64,000 nt of DNA from NCBI RefSeq assembly GCF_014839835.1, contig NC_071615.1, forward strand, positions 18,051,001-18,115,000, written 5' to 3'. The position numbers and the translations under genes were made by a program. The stretch comes from Dryobates pubescens (taxonomy: Eukaryota > Chordata > Aves > Piciformes > Picidae). Under the pieces are notes generated by a model, which saw only the letters and a list, made by a program, of their open reading frames with translations, ran no database searches and was not told where the DNA came from. Positions 23,501 through 35,500 of this stretch are shown piece after piece (position 1 is the first letter of the stretch; every line of letters starts with the position of its first letter).

Positions 23501-26500
23501 AGCCACCTCCAGCCTGGCTGCAAACACCTCCAGCCAGGAGGCTGCCACCACCTCCCTGGGCAGCCTGTGCCAGGCTCTCACCACCCTCCTGGCCAACAAC
23601 TTCTTCCTCACAGCCAATCTCCAGCTCCCCACTTCTGGTTCTGCTCCATCCCCCCCAGTCCTATCCCTCCCTGACACCCCAGAGCAGAGGGGCAGGATCC
23701 TCTCCCTCCACCTCTGGCAATGGGCACTGGCAGCCCAGAAGGCTCAGCTCAGCTGCCCTTGGCCTTCTGGGCTGCCAGTGCCCATTGCTGGCTCCCTGTG
23801 CCAGGCCTGATTCCTGCCCCCCTCAGAGGTGTCCCAGACCCCTATCCCTCCCTGACACCCTTGCAGCCCCCTGCAGCTCCTGGAAGGCCACAATGAGGTC
23901 TCCTGGGAGCCTTCTCCTCTGCAGCCTGCACAACCCCAACTCTCTCAGGCTGTGCTCACAGCAGAGCAGCTCCAGCCCTCTGCTCCTCCTCCTGGCCCTG
24001 CTCTGGACACCTTCCAGCCCCTCCAGAGCCTTCCTGGCACAGAGGCTCCAGAAGTGGAACATGCTTCAGCTCACCCATTTCCTCCGCCTGCAGATGCCAC
24101 AGACCACAGTTCTCAGCCTCCAGAGGAGGTTTGTCTCGATGAGGAAGAGGAGGAAGAGGAAGGAGAAGCCCTGGATGCTCAAGGAGGTCAGGTAGCGCCC
24201 GATGCCCGGCGGCTCCCAGGAGAAGTAATTCATCTGGTAACTGATATCTGAGCAGGGAAGGCAACACAGCAGGGCCTGAGGTGGGGCAGAGGAGCTCCAG
24301 GGGAGGCTGTGAGCCCAAAGCTTTGCCAGCCTCACCTCCAGCCCACCCTGCCTCCCTGCCAGCTCTGCCAGCCTCACCCCCAGCCCACCCTGCCTCCCTG
24401 CCAGCTCTGCCAGCCTCACCCCCAGCCCACCCTGCCTCCCTGCCAGCTCTGCCAGCCTCACCCCCAGCCCACCCTGCCTCCCTGCCAGCTCTGCCAGCCT
24501 CACCTCCAGCCCACCCTGCCTCCCTGCCAGCTCTGCCAGCCTCACCCCCAGCCCACCCTGCCTCCCTGCCAGCTCTGCCAGCCTCACCCCCAGCCCACCC
24601 TGCCTCCCTGCCAGCTCTGCCAGCCTCACCCCCAGCCCACCCTGCCTCCCTGCCAGCTCTGCCAGCCTCACCCCCAGCCCACCCTGCCTCCCTGCCAGCT
24701 CTGCCAGCCTCACCCCCAGCCCACCCTGCCTCTCTGCCAGCTTTGCCAGCCTCACCTCCAGCCCACCCTGCCTCCCTGCCAGCTCTGCCAGCCTCACCTC
24801 CAGCCCACCCTGCCTCCCTGCCAGCTTTGCCAGCCTCACCTCCAGCCCACCCTGCCTCCCTGCCAGCTCTGCCAGCCTCACCCCCAGCCCACCCTGCCTC
24901 CCTGCCAGCTTTGCCAGCCTCACCTCCAGCCCACCCTGCCTCCCTGCCAGCTTTGCCAGCCTCACCTCCAGCCCACCCTGCCTCCCTGCCAGCTTTGCCA
25001 GCCTCACCTCCAGCCCACCCTGCCTCCCTGCCAGCTTTGCCAGCCTCACCTCCAGCCCACCCTGCCTCCCTGCCAGCTTTGCCAGCCTCACCTCCAGCCC
25101 ACCCTGCCAGCTTTGCCAGCCTCACCCCCAGCCCACCCTGCCTCCCTGCCAGCTTTGCCAGCCTCACCTCCAGCCCACCCTGCCTCCCTGCCAGATCTGC
25201 CAGCCTCACCTCCAGCCCACCCTGCCTCCCTGCCAGCTCTGCCAGCCTCACCTCCAGCCCACCCTGCCTCCCTGCCAGCTCTGCCAGCCTCACCCCCAGC
25301 CCACCCTGCCTCCCTGCCAGCTTTGCCAGCCTGATCTCCAGCCCACCCTGGCTCCCTGCAGCTCTTTCCAACGCTTCCCAGAGGAGGATTCAGCTCTGGA
25401 GGAGATCTGGCAGAAGATGCCAACTGGAGATGCTGTCACTGTTGGGACTGGGATTTCTTAACTTGGCTACAGAACCCTGGCCCACATTTTCCTCCAGATC
25501 ACCCAGATCCCCATTCCTCCACATCCTCCAGTAAGGAAGAGCCCTGGACTAGATCACCCACAAGTGTCAAACACAGCCTAGTTTGGCTTTAAAATGGTAC
25601 CTGGAGCTACTGCTCAGGCTGGGGAAAAAGGCCTCAGGAGGCTGCCCAGCTCCCCCACCCTCCCCAGAGGGACTCCCCAGTCTGGCTGTGGTAGGATGGG
25701 CAGCATGGGCAGGTGAGGACCAGCACAGGGACTCACTGAATGCCTTGCAGATGAAGATGGCTTCAACAGAGGAGGTACAGAACTGAATGAATTCATAGTT
25801 CTGGTAGAAGTCACTGATGCATTGGCCCAGGCAGTAATTGGGTAAGACAAGGAAGACTTTATCCAAGGTTTTGGAGAGGTCCATCAAGCCCAGCTCTGAA
25901 AGAGGAGAGGAGGATCAACAGGTTGGAGTTAGCTGTGTTTAGAGCAAGGCCCTGAGACTTCCAGCTTCAGGAGGAAACCCAACAAAGCTGCCATGTTTGG
26001 TCAGAGAATCACAGAACTGGCAGGGCTGGCAGGGAGCTCAAGGCTCAGCCAGCCCCAACCCCCTGCCATGGCCAGGGACACCTCACACTGCAGCAGGTTG
26101 CTCACAGCCACCTCCAGCCTGGCTGCAAACACCTCCAGCCAGGAGGCTGCCACCACCTCCCTGGGCAGCCTGTGCCAGGCTCTCACCACCCTCCTGGGCA
26201 ACAACTTCTTCCTCACAGCCGATCTCCAGCTCCCCACTTCTAGTTCTGCTCCATCCCCCCCAGTCCTATCCCTCCCTGACACCCCAGAGCAGAGGGGCAG
26301 GATCCTCTCCCTCCACCTCTGGCAATGGGCACTGGCAGCCCAGAAGGCTCAGCTCAGCTGCCCTTGGCCTTCTGGGCTGCCAGTGCCCATTGCTGGCTCC
26401 CTGTGCCAGGCCTGATTCCTGACCCCCTCAGAGGTGTCCCAGACCCCTATCCCTCCCTGACACCCTTGCAGCCCCCTGCAGATCCTGGAAGGCCACAATG

Positions 26501-29500
26501 AGGTCTCCTGGGAGCCTTCTCCTCTGCAGCCTGCACAACCCCAACTCTCTCAGGCTGTGCTCAGAGCAGCTCCAGCCCTCTGCTCACCCTCGTAAGATGA
26601 TGGGTAAGAAAGGATGGCAACAGCTTTGTCTGCCAGTGTGGGCACATCCCTGGGGTGAAAGAGTGCCCTTGGGGGTTGGATGTGGCTGGTGCTGGCAGGG
26701 TGCAGTGCTGGCAGGCAGGGAGGGCAGCGACCCACCTGGGATGCTCATGATGGTGACGGCCAGGAAGGTGGCAGTGCCCGAGAGGATGTTGAAGATGGTC
26801 AGGCGAGTGTAGGCTGTGGCTGCCACGGAGAAGAAGAAGCTGAGGAGGTACATGAGGGGGATGATGGCCCAGCCATAGAGGAGGAAGATCAGCATCACAT
26901 CCACCAGGTGGCTGTCTTGGGTGAAGGCTTGCACGTCGAAGGCTTGGAATATCACCTGGGGCACAGCAGCACAGGTTTGCCTTGGCCAAAAGCCGTGGCT
27001 CAGAGAGCCCCTGGAGTCCCCAGGGAGGCTGTGGAGTCTCCTTCTCTGGAGACCCTCCAGCCCCATCTGGATGTGTGACCTGCACTGGATCCTGTGGTCC
27101 TGCTCTGGCAGGGGGGTTGGACTTGGATGATCTCCTGAGGTCCCTGACATCCTGTGAGCCTGTGGCTCCTCGTCCCCGTGGCCCAGGCAGCAGCACAGCA
27201 CTGTCCCAGCTAACCCCTCACAGCTGGCTCCCACCAGCAGCCCAGGACTGTCCCCAAGAGAAGACCTCTCTCCACACACTGGGATGCAAAAAGGCAGGTT
27301 TGGGGAACTCCTCTCCCTGCTCCCCTGGTTGTGAGACTTCCCAGTGCCCACCCAAGCGCTGAGGTGCCAGAGGCTGCGGGCTGGGCACGGCCCAGCTGCC
27401 AGCAGGACCAAGGGACAGCTCTCCTGCTGGTCAGCAGCGCCAGCAGCCCCACCACAGGCAGGAGCAGCGGCCCCCAGAGCTCCCACCCGCAGGAGGGCAG
27501 CAGGGTGACTCACCAGCATGAGAGCACAAGGGATGAGGAAGTTGATGATGTCCCAGAGCAGGGCAGAGAGCCAGAAGTTGACCACGTAGACGCCGCTGAC
27601 GAACTGGACGTGCTTGGCCTTGATGGCTCTCTCGCTGACCAGCAGCAGGGCGAAGGTGCTGGCGAGGGAGGCCATGCCATAGAGCAGGTTGATGGCAATG
27701 GCAAAGCCAGTCTGGCCTCTGTGGGGGACAGCAGGGGCACAGCTCAGCACGGGGACAGCTCAGCAAACCCACCCCGAGGCTGGGTGGGGCCAGCACATCC
27801 ACGCCACGCTCCAAGCCAGCAGGCAGGAGCAGCCCCCCGGGGGGAAGTGGGGCTCCCCCACACAGCACACCTCAGACCTCCACCCTGCCTCTGGCACTGG
27901 AGATGGGGGAAGAAATTCTTCCCAGTGAGGGTGGGGAGACACTGGAACAGGTTGTGGATGTCCCCTCCCTGGAGGTGTTCAAGGCCAGGCTGGATGAGGC
28001 TTTGAGCAACCTGGGCTGGCTGAATTTGAGGCCGAGGAATGCATCCAGACAGCAAAGCTGGAGCGGTGTAGAGAGCTCAGAGCAGCCTCCCAGCACCTGA
28101 AGGGCTCCAGGAATGCTGGGGAGGGACCTGGGACAAGGGCTGGGAGTGCCAGGCCCAGGGACAATGGCTTTGAGCTGGGAGAGAGGAGGCTGAGAGTGGA
28201 GAGGAGGAAGAGATTCTTGGCAGTGAGGCTGGGGAGACTCTGGCACAGGCTGCCCAGGGAGGCTGTGGCTGCCTCCTGCCTGGAGGTGTTGAAGGCCAGG
28301 CTGGATGAGGCCCTGAGCAAGCTGTGCTGGTGGGAGGGGTCCCTGCCCATGGCAGGGGCTTGGAGCTGGATGATCTTGAAGGTCCCTTCCAACCTTTAAG
28401 GTCTCTTCCAGCTCAAGCCATTCCATGATTCTATGACTGTTTCTGCCTGTCTCCCCCTGTGCTCTAATCTCCTGTGGAAAACCAACCCCAACCAGCATCC
28501 TGAGGGCAACATCCAACCATTGAGACACAGACATGGAGGGTGGCAGGGGGGCCAGGCTCAAGCAGGAAAGCCTTCTGCACAGCTTTGCTCTCCTGACCTT
28601 CTGAGCACAATCACAGCTGCATTTGGGCCTGAGAAGCTGCAGCCTGGCTCCTCACACCACTGACAGCACCAAGCCCATCTGCAGCCAGGGAAGGAGGGCA
28701 GGAGGGCAGGCAGGAGGGCAGGCAGGAGGGGAGGCAGGAGGGGAGGCAGGAGGGCAGGAAAGAGGGCAGGAAAGAGGGGAGGAAAGAGGGGAGGAAAGAG
28801 GGGAGGAAAGAGGGGAGGAAAGAGGGGAGGAAAGAGGGGATGCAGGAGGGCAGGCAGGTGAGCAGGCAGGATGGGAGGCAGGAGGGAGTGCAGGAGGACA
28901 GGCAGGAGGGGAGGCAGGAGGACAGGAAAGAGGACAGGAAAGAGGGCAGGCAGGAGGGGCTACAGGAGGGCAGGCAGGAGGGCAGGCAGGATGGGAGGCA
29001 GGAGGGGAGGCAGGAGGGGCTGCAGGAGGGGAGGCAGGATGGGAGGCAGGAGGGGAGGCAGGAGGGGCTGCAGGAGGGGAGGCAGGAGGGGAGGCAGGAG
29101 GGGAGGCAGGAGGGCAGGCAGGAGGGGAGGCAGGAGGGCAGGCAGGATGGGAGGCAGGAGGGGATGCAGGAGAGCAGGCAGGAGGGCAGGCAGGATGGGA
29201 GGCAGGAGAGCAGGCAGGAGGGGAGGCAGGAGGGGAGGCAGGAGAGCAGGCAGGAGGGCAGGCAGGTGGGCAGGCAGGAGGGGATGCAGGAGGGGATGCA
29301 GGAGGGCAGGCAGGAGGGCAGGCAGGAGGGGAGGCAGGAGGGCAGGCAGGATGGGAAGCAGGATGGGAGGCAGGAGGGGAGGCAGGAGGGGATGCAGGAG
29401 GGCAGGCAGGATGGGAGGCAGGATGGAGGCAGGAGGGGATGCAGGAGGGCAGGCAGGATGGGATGCAGGATGGAGGCAGGATGGAGGCAGGAGGGGATGC

Positions 29501-32500
29501 AGGAGGGCAGGCAGGATGGGATGCAGGAGGGCAGGCAGGATGGGAGGCAGGATGGGAGGCAGGAGGGCAGGCAGGAGGGCAGGCAGGAGGGCAGGCAGGA
29601 TGGGATGCAGGAGGGCAGGCAGGATGGGAAGCAGGATGGGAGGCAGGAGGGGATGCAGGAGGGCAGGCAGGAGGGGATGCAGGAGGGCAGGCAGGTGAGC
29701 GCGGCGCCGCCAGACCTACTCCATCAGCTGGTCCTTGGCCTTCTCGGTGATGTTGCGCGGCTGGGGGTAGTTGGTGACCGTGATGGAGGCATTGGGGCCC
29801 ACCAGCGCCCTGAGGAGAGCGTTGTCAGCCAGCATGAGGGCCGTGGCAGGGGAGTGGTAGGCCTGGTTGTTGAAGAGGGCAGTGACCAGGGTGCGGTTGG
29901 CGTCCCCCCGGAAGGCGGCGGCGGCGATGTAGTGCTCGTTGAAGGCTCCTCCCTCCTGGGAAGCTCTGGAGATGAGGAACTCCTCCAGGCCCCCTGCAAA
30001 CACCACCACTGCTGGCAGCAGCCCCCAGCACACCACACCTGCCCAGGGACTGCCGGCCCTGCTGGCCCCACCCGGCCCCCACCCCACTCAGCTCTGCCTG
30101 GAGACTCTCTGCTGCCAACGGGCACAGCCCAAGGGGCAGTGGATGGAAACTGCAGCCCAGGAGGTTCCACCTCAGCAGGAGGAGGAACTTCTGCCCTGGG
30201 AGGCTCCCAGAGGCCTGGAGCAGGCTGCCCAGAGAGGTTGTGGAGTCTCCTTCCCTGGAGCCTTCCCAGCCCTGTCTGGATGTGTTCTGTGTGCCCTGGG
30301 CTGGGTTCTCTGCTCCTGCTCTGGCAGGGGGCTTGGGCTGGATGATCTTCCAAGGTCCCTTCCAACCCCTGTGCTCCTGCAGCACACAGGTTGGGGCTGT
30401 GCAATGCTCACAGCACTTTGCCAGCAGAGCCCCTGCCTGGCTGAGGAAGGGGCAGGGCAGGTTGCTGCTGGGACAGGCTCCTGCCCTCCCCCTCTTGGGC
30501 AGCATCTGCCAGCCCTCCAGGCTGGGGGTTTTTGCCTCCTGACAAAGCTCTGCTGCCTGGCTGTGTTCCTGTGTGACCTGTGCTGGGTTCTAGGGGGTTG
30601 GACTGGAAGGTCTCCAGAGGTGCCTTCCAACCCCTAACATCCTGTGAGCCTGTGAAGGAGGGGGCAGGAGCAGCCCCACACAGGGGCCAGCCCTGAGGGC
30701 AAGGTTGTGCTCCGGTGAGCCGTGCCGGAGGGCAGGTGAAGGGGCACGCCGGGTACGCCGCAGCCGGCGCCGCGGCCACCCACGCCGAGGGCCCTGCCAA
30801 GAGAAGGCCCTGGCTCCTGCAAAGCCCACCAGGCATGGCACGGGCTGCTGCCCAGGTGCCCTGTGAAGCCTCACCCAGCACCTCCAGCGGCGACTGGCGC
30901 TGGGCAGCCAGCAGCTCCTCGTACTGCTCCGCCAGCCTCTGCGCCAGCCCCGAGGAGGCCGAGACGGAGAAAGGCACCACGGTCTGGCCGTAGGGCTCCA
31001 GGCTCAGCCTCAGCTGGCAGGAGTCCCTGGGCCCTGGGAAGGTCTTGGCCACGATGAGGGCAAAGGCAGTGAAGATCAGAGGCACGAGGAACTGCGCCGC
31101 CACCATCTTCCAGTTGCGCCAGCTGTACATGGCTCTCTTCATGAACATGGCGTAGAACTGCTGGCAGCACAGGTAGAACTGGCAGGGGAGAAGGCAGGTC
31201 AGTGCCAGCCATGCCAGCTGCAGACAGCCCCACCAGCCACCCCCCCCCCCCCCCCCCCACGCAGCTGGTGGGGGGCAACGACCCCCCGGCCACCTCCCTG
31301 CCCCACGCGCGGCAGCCAGCCCACAGCAGAGCCTGAGCAGGGCAGCAGCTCCAGGGCGGCAGGTCAGGGAAACCCACACTGGGCTGCGTTGGAAAGGACC
31401 TTTCAAGGTCACCCAGTCCAACCCCCTGCAGCCAGCAGGGACAGCTGCAGCCACAGCAGGCTGCTCCCAGCCCCAGCCAACCTGCCCTGCACTGCTGCCA
31501 GCCATGGGGCAGCTCCCAGCTCTCTGGGCAGCCTGGCACAGGCTCTCCCCACCCTCAGCACCAAACCTTTCTCCCTTCTCTCCACTCTCAGTCTCCCTCT
31601 TGCAGTTCCAACCATCCCCCCTTGGCCTGGCCCAACAGGCCCTGCTATCTGCTCAGCCCCTGAAGCACTGCAAGGCCCCCACAAGGTGTCTCTGGAAAGC
31701 TAGCCCAGCAAACTGAGGCAGCTGGGGCAGCCCATCACACTGCCCAGCTTCCCAGCAGGCTGCAGTCCCTCTGGGATCTCAGGTGTTAAAAGCAGCTTCA
31801 GCCACGACCTTTACCTTCCTCCAGCTCTCAGCATCTGAGGTTCACAAAGAGGCTTACTGCAGCTGGGCTGCCTGCCAACACCAGGGGTGAGACACCCAGC
31901 AGCTCCCAGCCTGGCTCTGCAAGCACCTGCTTGGCTTTTGAAGCCCAGAACCTTCCTTCTCTCCTCCTGCCTCGGAGCCATGCCCTTGGGAAGCAGGGGA
32001 AATGCATCCCAGGGGTGCAGGCAGCAGGCCAGGAAGGGCTGCCAGGGCTGGGGAAGGAAGGTGGCTTTGCTCTGCTGGAAATCTCAAGTGAGGCACCAAG
32101 AGCTGCAAACCCCTTTAGATCATCTGGGACACCTTCAAGAGCATCTCTGTAGACCTCAAGGCTAACATGGAGAGGGTGGCAACAACCAGCCCCCAAAACA
32201 ATCAGCCCTGGAGATGTGGCTTCCAATGGGACCTCCCAGTTTGACCTCCCAAACCAACGGCAGCCACCGTGGGGGAGACTCCAGCTGCTGGCCCTGCTCC
32301 AGAGGCCTCCTGCAGAGGTCCTCTCCCTGCTCCCACTGCATCATTTCCCCCCCCCCAGCACCAACCCCAGTGTTGAGCTTGATGCTGGAGCAGTCCTCAG
32401 TGATGAGAGCCCCACTGTCATCTGTCAGGTCTGTCATGCCACTCAGGCTGCTGGAGTCGTCCATGGCCCAGTCGTTGGAGCGGCGCTCGTGCTGGTACTG

Positions 32501-35500
32501 CAGGGCAGGCAGCTGGATGGCCTGGATGTCCATGCTGGAGTCCACCAGCTTCCCAACCCTGCAGCAGGAGGGAAAGGAGGGGAGGAAACACTTGGTCAGG
32601 CCAAGCCCAGGCACAGATCCAGGCTGGGTGCAGAGTGGGTTGAGAGCAGCCCTGAAGAAAGAGCCCTGGGGGTGCTGGGTGCTGAGCAGCTTCCCAGGAG
32701 CCAGCAGTGCCTCCTGCAGCCCTCAGGCAGCTGTGTGCTGGGCTGCAGCCACAGCAGGGTGGGCAGAGGGCAGCAGAGGGGATCCTGCCCCTGGGCTCTG
32801 CTCTGCTCAGACCTCACCTCCAACCCTGCCTCCAGCTCTGCTGGCCCCAGCAGCAGAAGGACACAGAGCTGCTGCAGAGAGGCCAGAGGAGGCCACAGAG
32901 ATGCTGCCAGGGCTGGAGCAGCTCTGCTGGGAGCACAGGCTGAGGGAGCTGGGGCTGTGCAGCCTGCAGAGGAGAAGGCTCCAGGGGCTCCTCAGAGCTG
33001 CTGCCAGCACCTGAAGGGATCCTGCAGGAAGGCTGCAGAGGAACTTTTGCTGAGGGGGTCTGAGCCAGGCCAAGGGGGAAGGGTTTGGAGCTGAGGCAGA
33101 GCAGGGTTGGACTGCAAGTTCTTCAGTGTGAGAGTGGGGAGATGCTGGTAGAGGCTGCCCAGGGAGGCTGTGACTGGCTCCTCCCTGGGGGAGCTCAAGG
33201 CCAGGCTGGATGAGGCCTTGAGCAAGCTGTGCTGGTGGGAGGGGTCCCTGCCCATGGCAGGGGGTGGAGAAGATGACCTCTGAGGTCACTTCCAACCTGA
33301 GCCATTCCAGGACTGAATTCTATGACTGAAACAGCCCCAGCCAGGAGCAAGCTGTTCTGAGCTGGAGAAGCCAAACTCAGGAGCCAAAAAACAAACCCAA
33401 GAGCCAAAACCCAAACTCAAGAGTTAAAACCCAACCCCAAGAGCCAAAACCCAAACTCAAGAGCCAAAACCTAAACTCAAGAGTTAAAACCCAATCCCAA
33501 GAGCCAAAACCCAAACCCAAGAGCCAAAACCTAAACTCAAGAGTTAAAACCCAACCCCAAGAGCTAAAACCCAACCCCAAGAGCCAAAACCCAACCCCAA
33601 GAGCCAAAACCCAATCCCAACAGATGAAACTCAAACCCAAGAGATAAAACCTAAACCCAAGAGCCAAAACCCAAACCCAAGAGCCAAAACCCAAACCCAA
33701 GAGCCAAAACCTAAACTCAAGAGTTAAAACCCAACCCCAAGAGCTAAAACCCAACCCCAAGAGCCAAAACCCAAACTCAAGAGCTGAAACCCAATCCCAA
33801 CAGATGAAACCCAAACCCAAGAGCCAAAACCCAAACCCAAGAGCCAAAACCCAACCCCAAGAGCCAAAACCCAACCCCAAGAGCTGAAACCCAATCCCAA
33901 CAGATGAAACTCAAACCCAAGAGATAAAACCCAAACTCAAGAGCCGAAACCCAATCCCAAGAGATAAAACCCAAGCCCAAGAGCCAAAACCCAAGCCCAA
34001 GAGCCAAAACCCAAGCCCAAGAGCCAAAACCCAATCCCACAAGCCAAAACCCAACCCATGCCCCAAGAGCTGTGCAGGACAATGCTGTCCCCAGAGGCAG
34101 CCCCAGCAGGGCCAGCCTCCCTGCTGCCCACCTGAGGAAGACCTCCTCCATGGTGGTGACGGAGGCTCCGTAGCTGGCGATGCCCAGCTCCTCGCGCCTC
34201 TGCTCCAGCTCTGTGAACAGGGCCTCGAACCTGGGGGGAGATGCTTGGCATGAGGCACTGCCCCTCAGGAGGTGGGCACTCACAGCTGGAGGCATTGCCC
34301 CTGCAGCTGCTTTCAGCCCTTGCAGCCAGCTCTGAGCCTGCCTGCAGCACCTCAGCACCCCAACAGCAGCTCTTGTGTTCCACCTTCTCCGGGCCACAGC
34401 TGTCACCAGCTGCTGGTGGCCTTGCAGGGCTTACAAGGGTTAATCAGAAAGCTGGGAACAGACTTCTGAGCAGGGCCTGCTGGGGCAGGCCAAGGGGGAA
34501 TTGTTTGAGCTGCAAGAGGGAGACTGAGAGTGGAGAGAAGGAGAAAGGTTTGGTGCTGAGGGTGGGGAGAGCCTGTGCCAGGCTGCCCAGAGAGCTGGGA
34601 GCTGCCCCATGGCTGGCAGCAGTGCAGGGCAGGTTGGTTGGGGCTGGGAGCAGCCTGGGGTGGCTGCAGCTGTCCCTGCTGGCTGCAGGGCTTGCACTGG
34701 GTGAGCTCTAAAGGTTCCTTCCAACCCAAACCACTCTGAGATTAGATAAATAGGAGGCCAAAGGCCACCTAAGCTGGGAAGGTGCCTTCTGACCAACCCA
34801 GTCTGGGGTTCTATGATCAGTAAGTGCTGTCCCATGCAGCTGCTACACAGGGGGCGACATGGTGGGCATGGGGACATGGGAGTGATGTGCCAGCAGGCAC
34901 AGGGGGAGGACAGCAGTGACTGGAGGCACCAGATCCCATTTTCCAAGGCCAGCACTGACCCAGAGTGCAGCTCCACTTCCAAGCAAGCCCAGGAGGACAG
35001 CACATGAGGGGACCCACCTGGGGTCCCAAGGAGGGCCAGCAGGGGAGCAGGCTGTTACCTGTGAGTGCTCTCCTTGGGCAGGATGAAGGACAGCTCTGCC
35101 CCAGCGTTGCTCTCCATGGTGGCGTTGGGCACGTAGTGACAGATGAGGCGAGAGATCTCCCCCAGGTTACAGTAGGGCTCCTTCACCATCACCATGTGGT
35201 ACCCTGCCCCTGGGCACAGCCACAACACAAGGGACAGCAGGCTCAGGGGCAGCCCAGGAAGGGCAACCCTGGGGTGCTGGAGCAGGGGGATGGACACTGA
35301 GGCACCGCAGAGGGGTCAGTGTCAGCCCAGGCTGGCCCTGGGGTGCTGGAGCAGAGGGATGGACACTGAGGCACCGCAGAGGGGTCAGTGTCAGCCCAGG
35401 CTGGCCCTGGGGTGCTGGAGCAGAGGGATGGACACTGAGGCACCACAGAGGGGTCAGTGTCAGCCCAGGCTGGCCCTGGGGTGCTGGAGCAGAGGGATGG

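Noticed and set aside
28685-29697. Regular repeats as a CRISPR array
   Set aside because: No unique spacers, units directly abut, and the locus is a vertebrate intron. The same applies to the other tandem arrays.
29714-29720. Premature TAG stop after DQLME in ABCA3
   Set aside because: The donor GGA|GTAGGT precedes it by one base, and the next exon restores EGQTGFAIA in frame.
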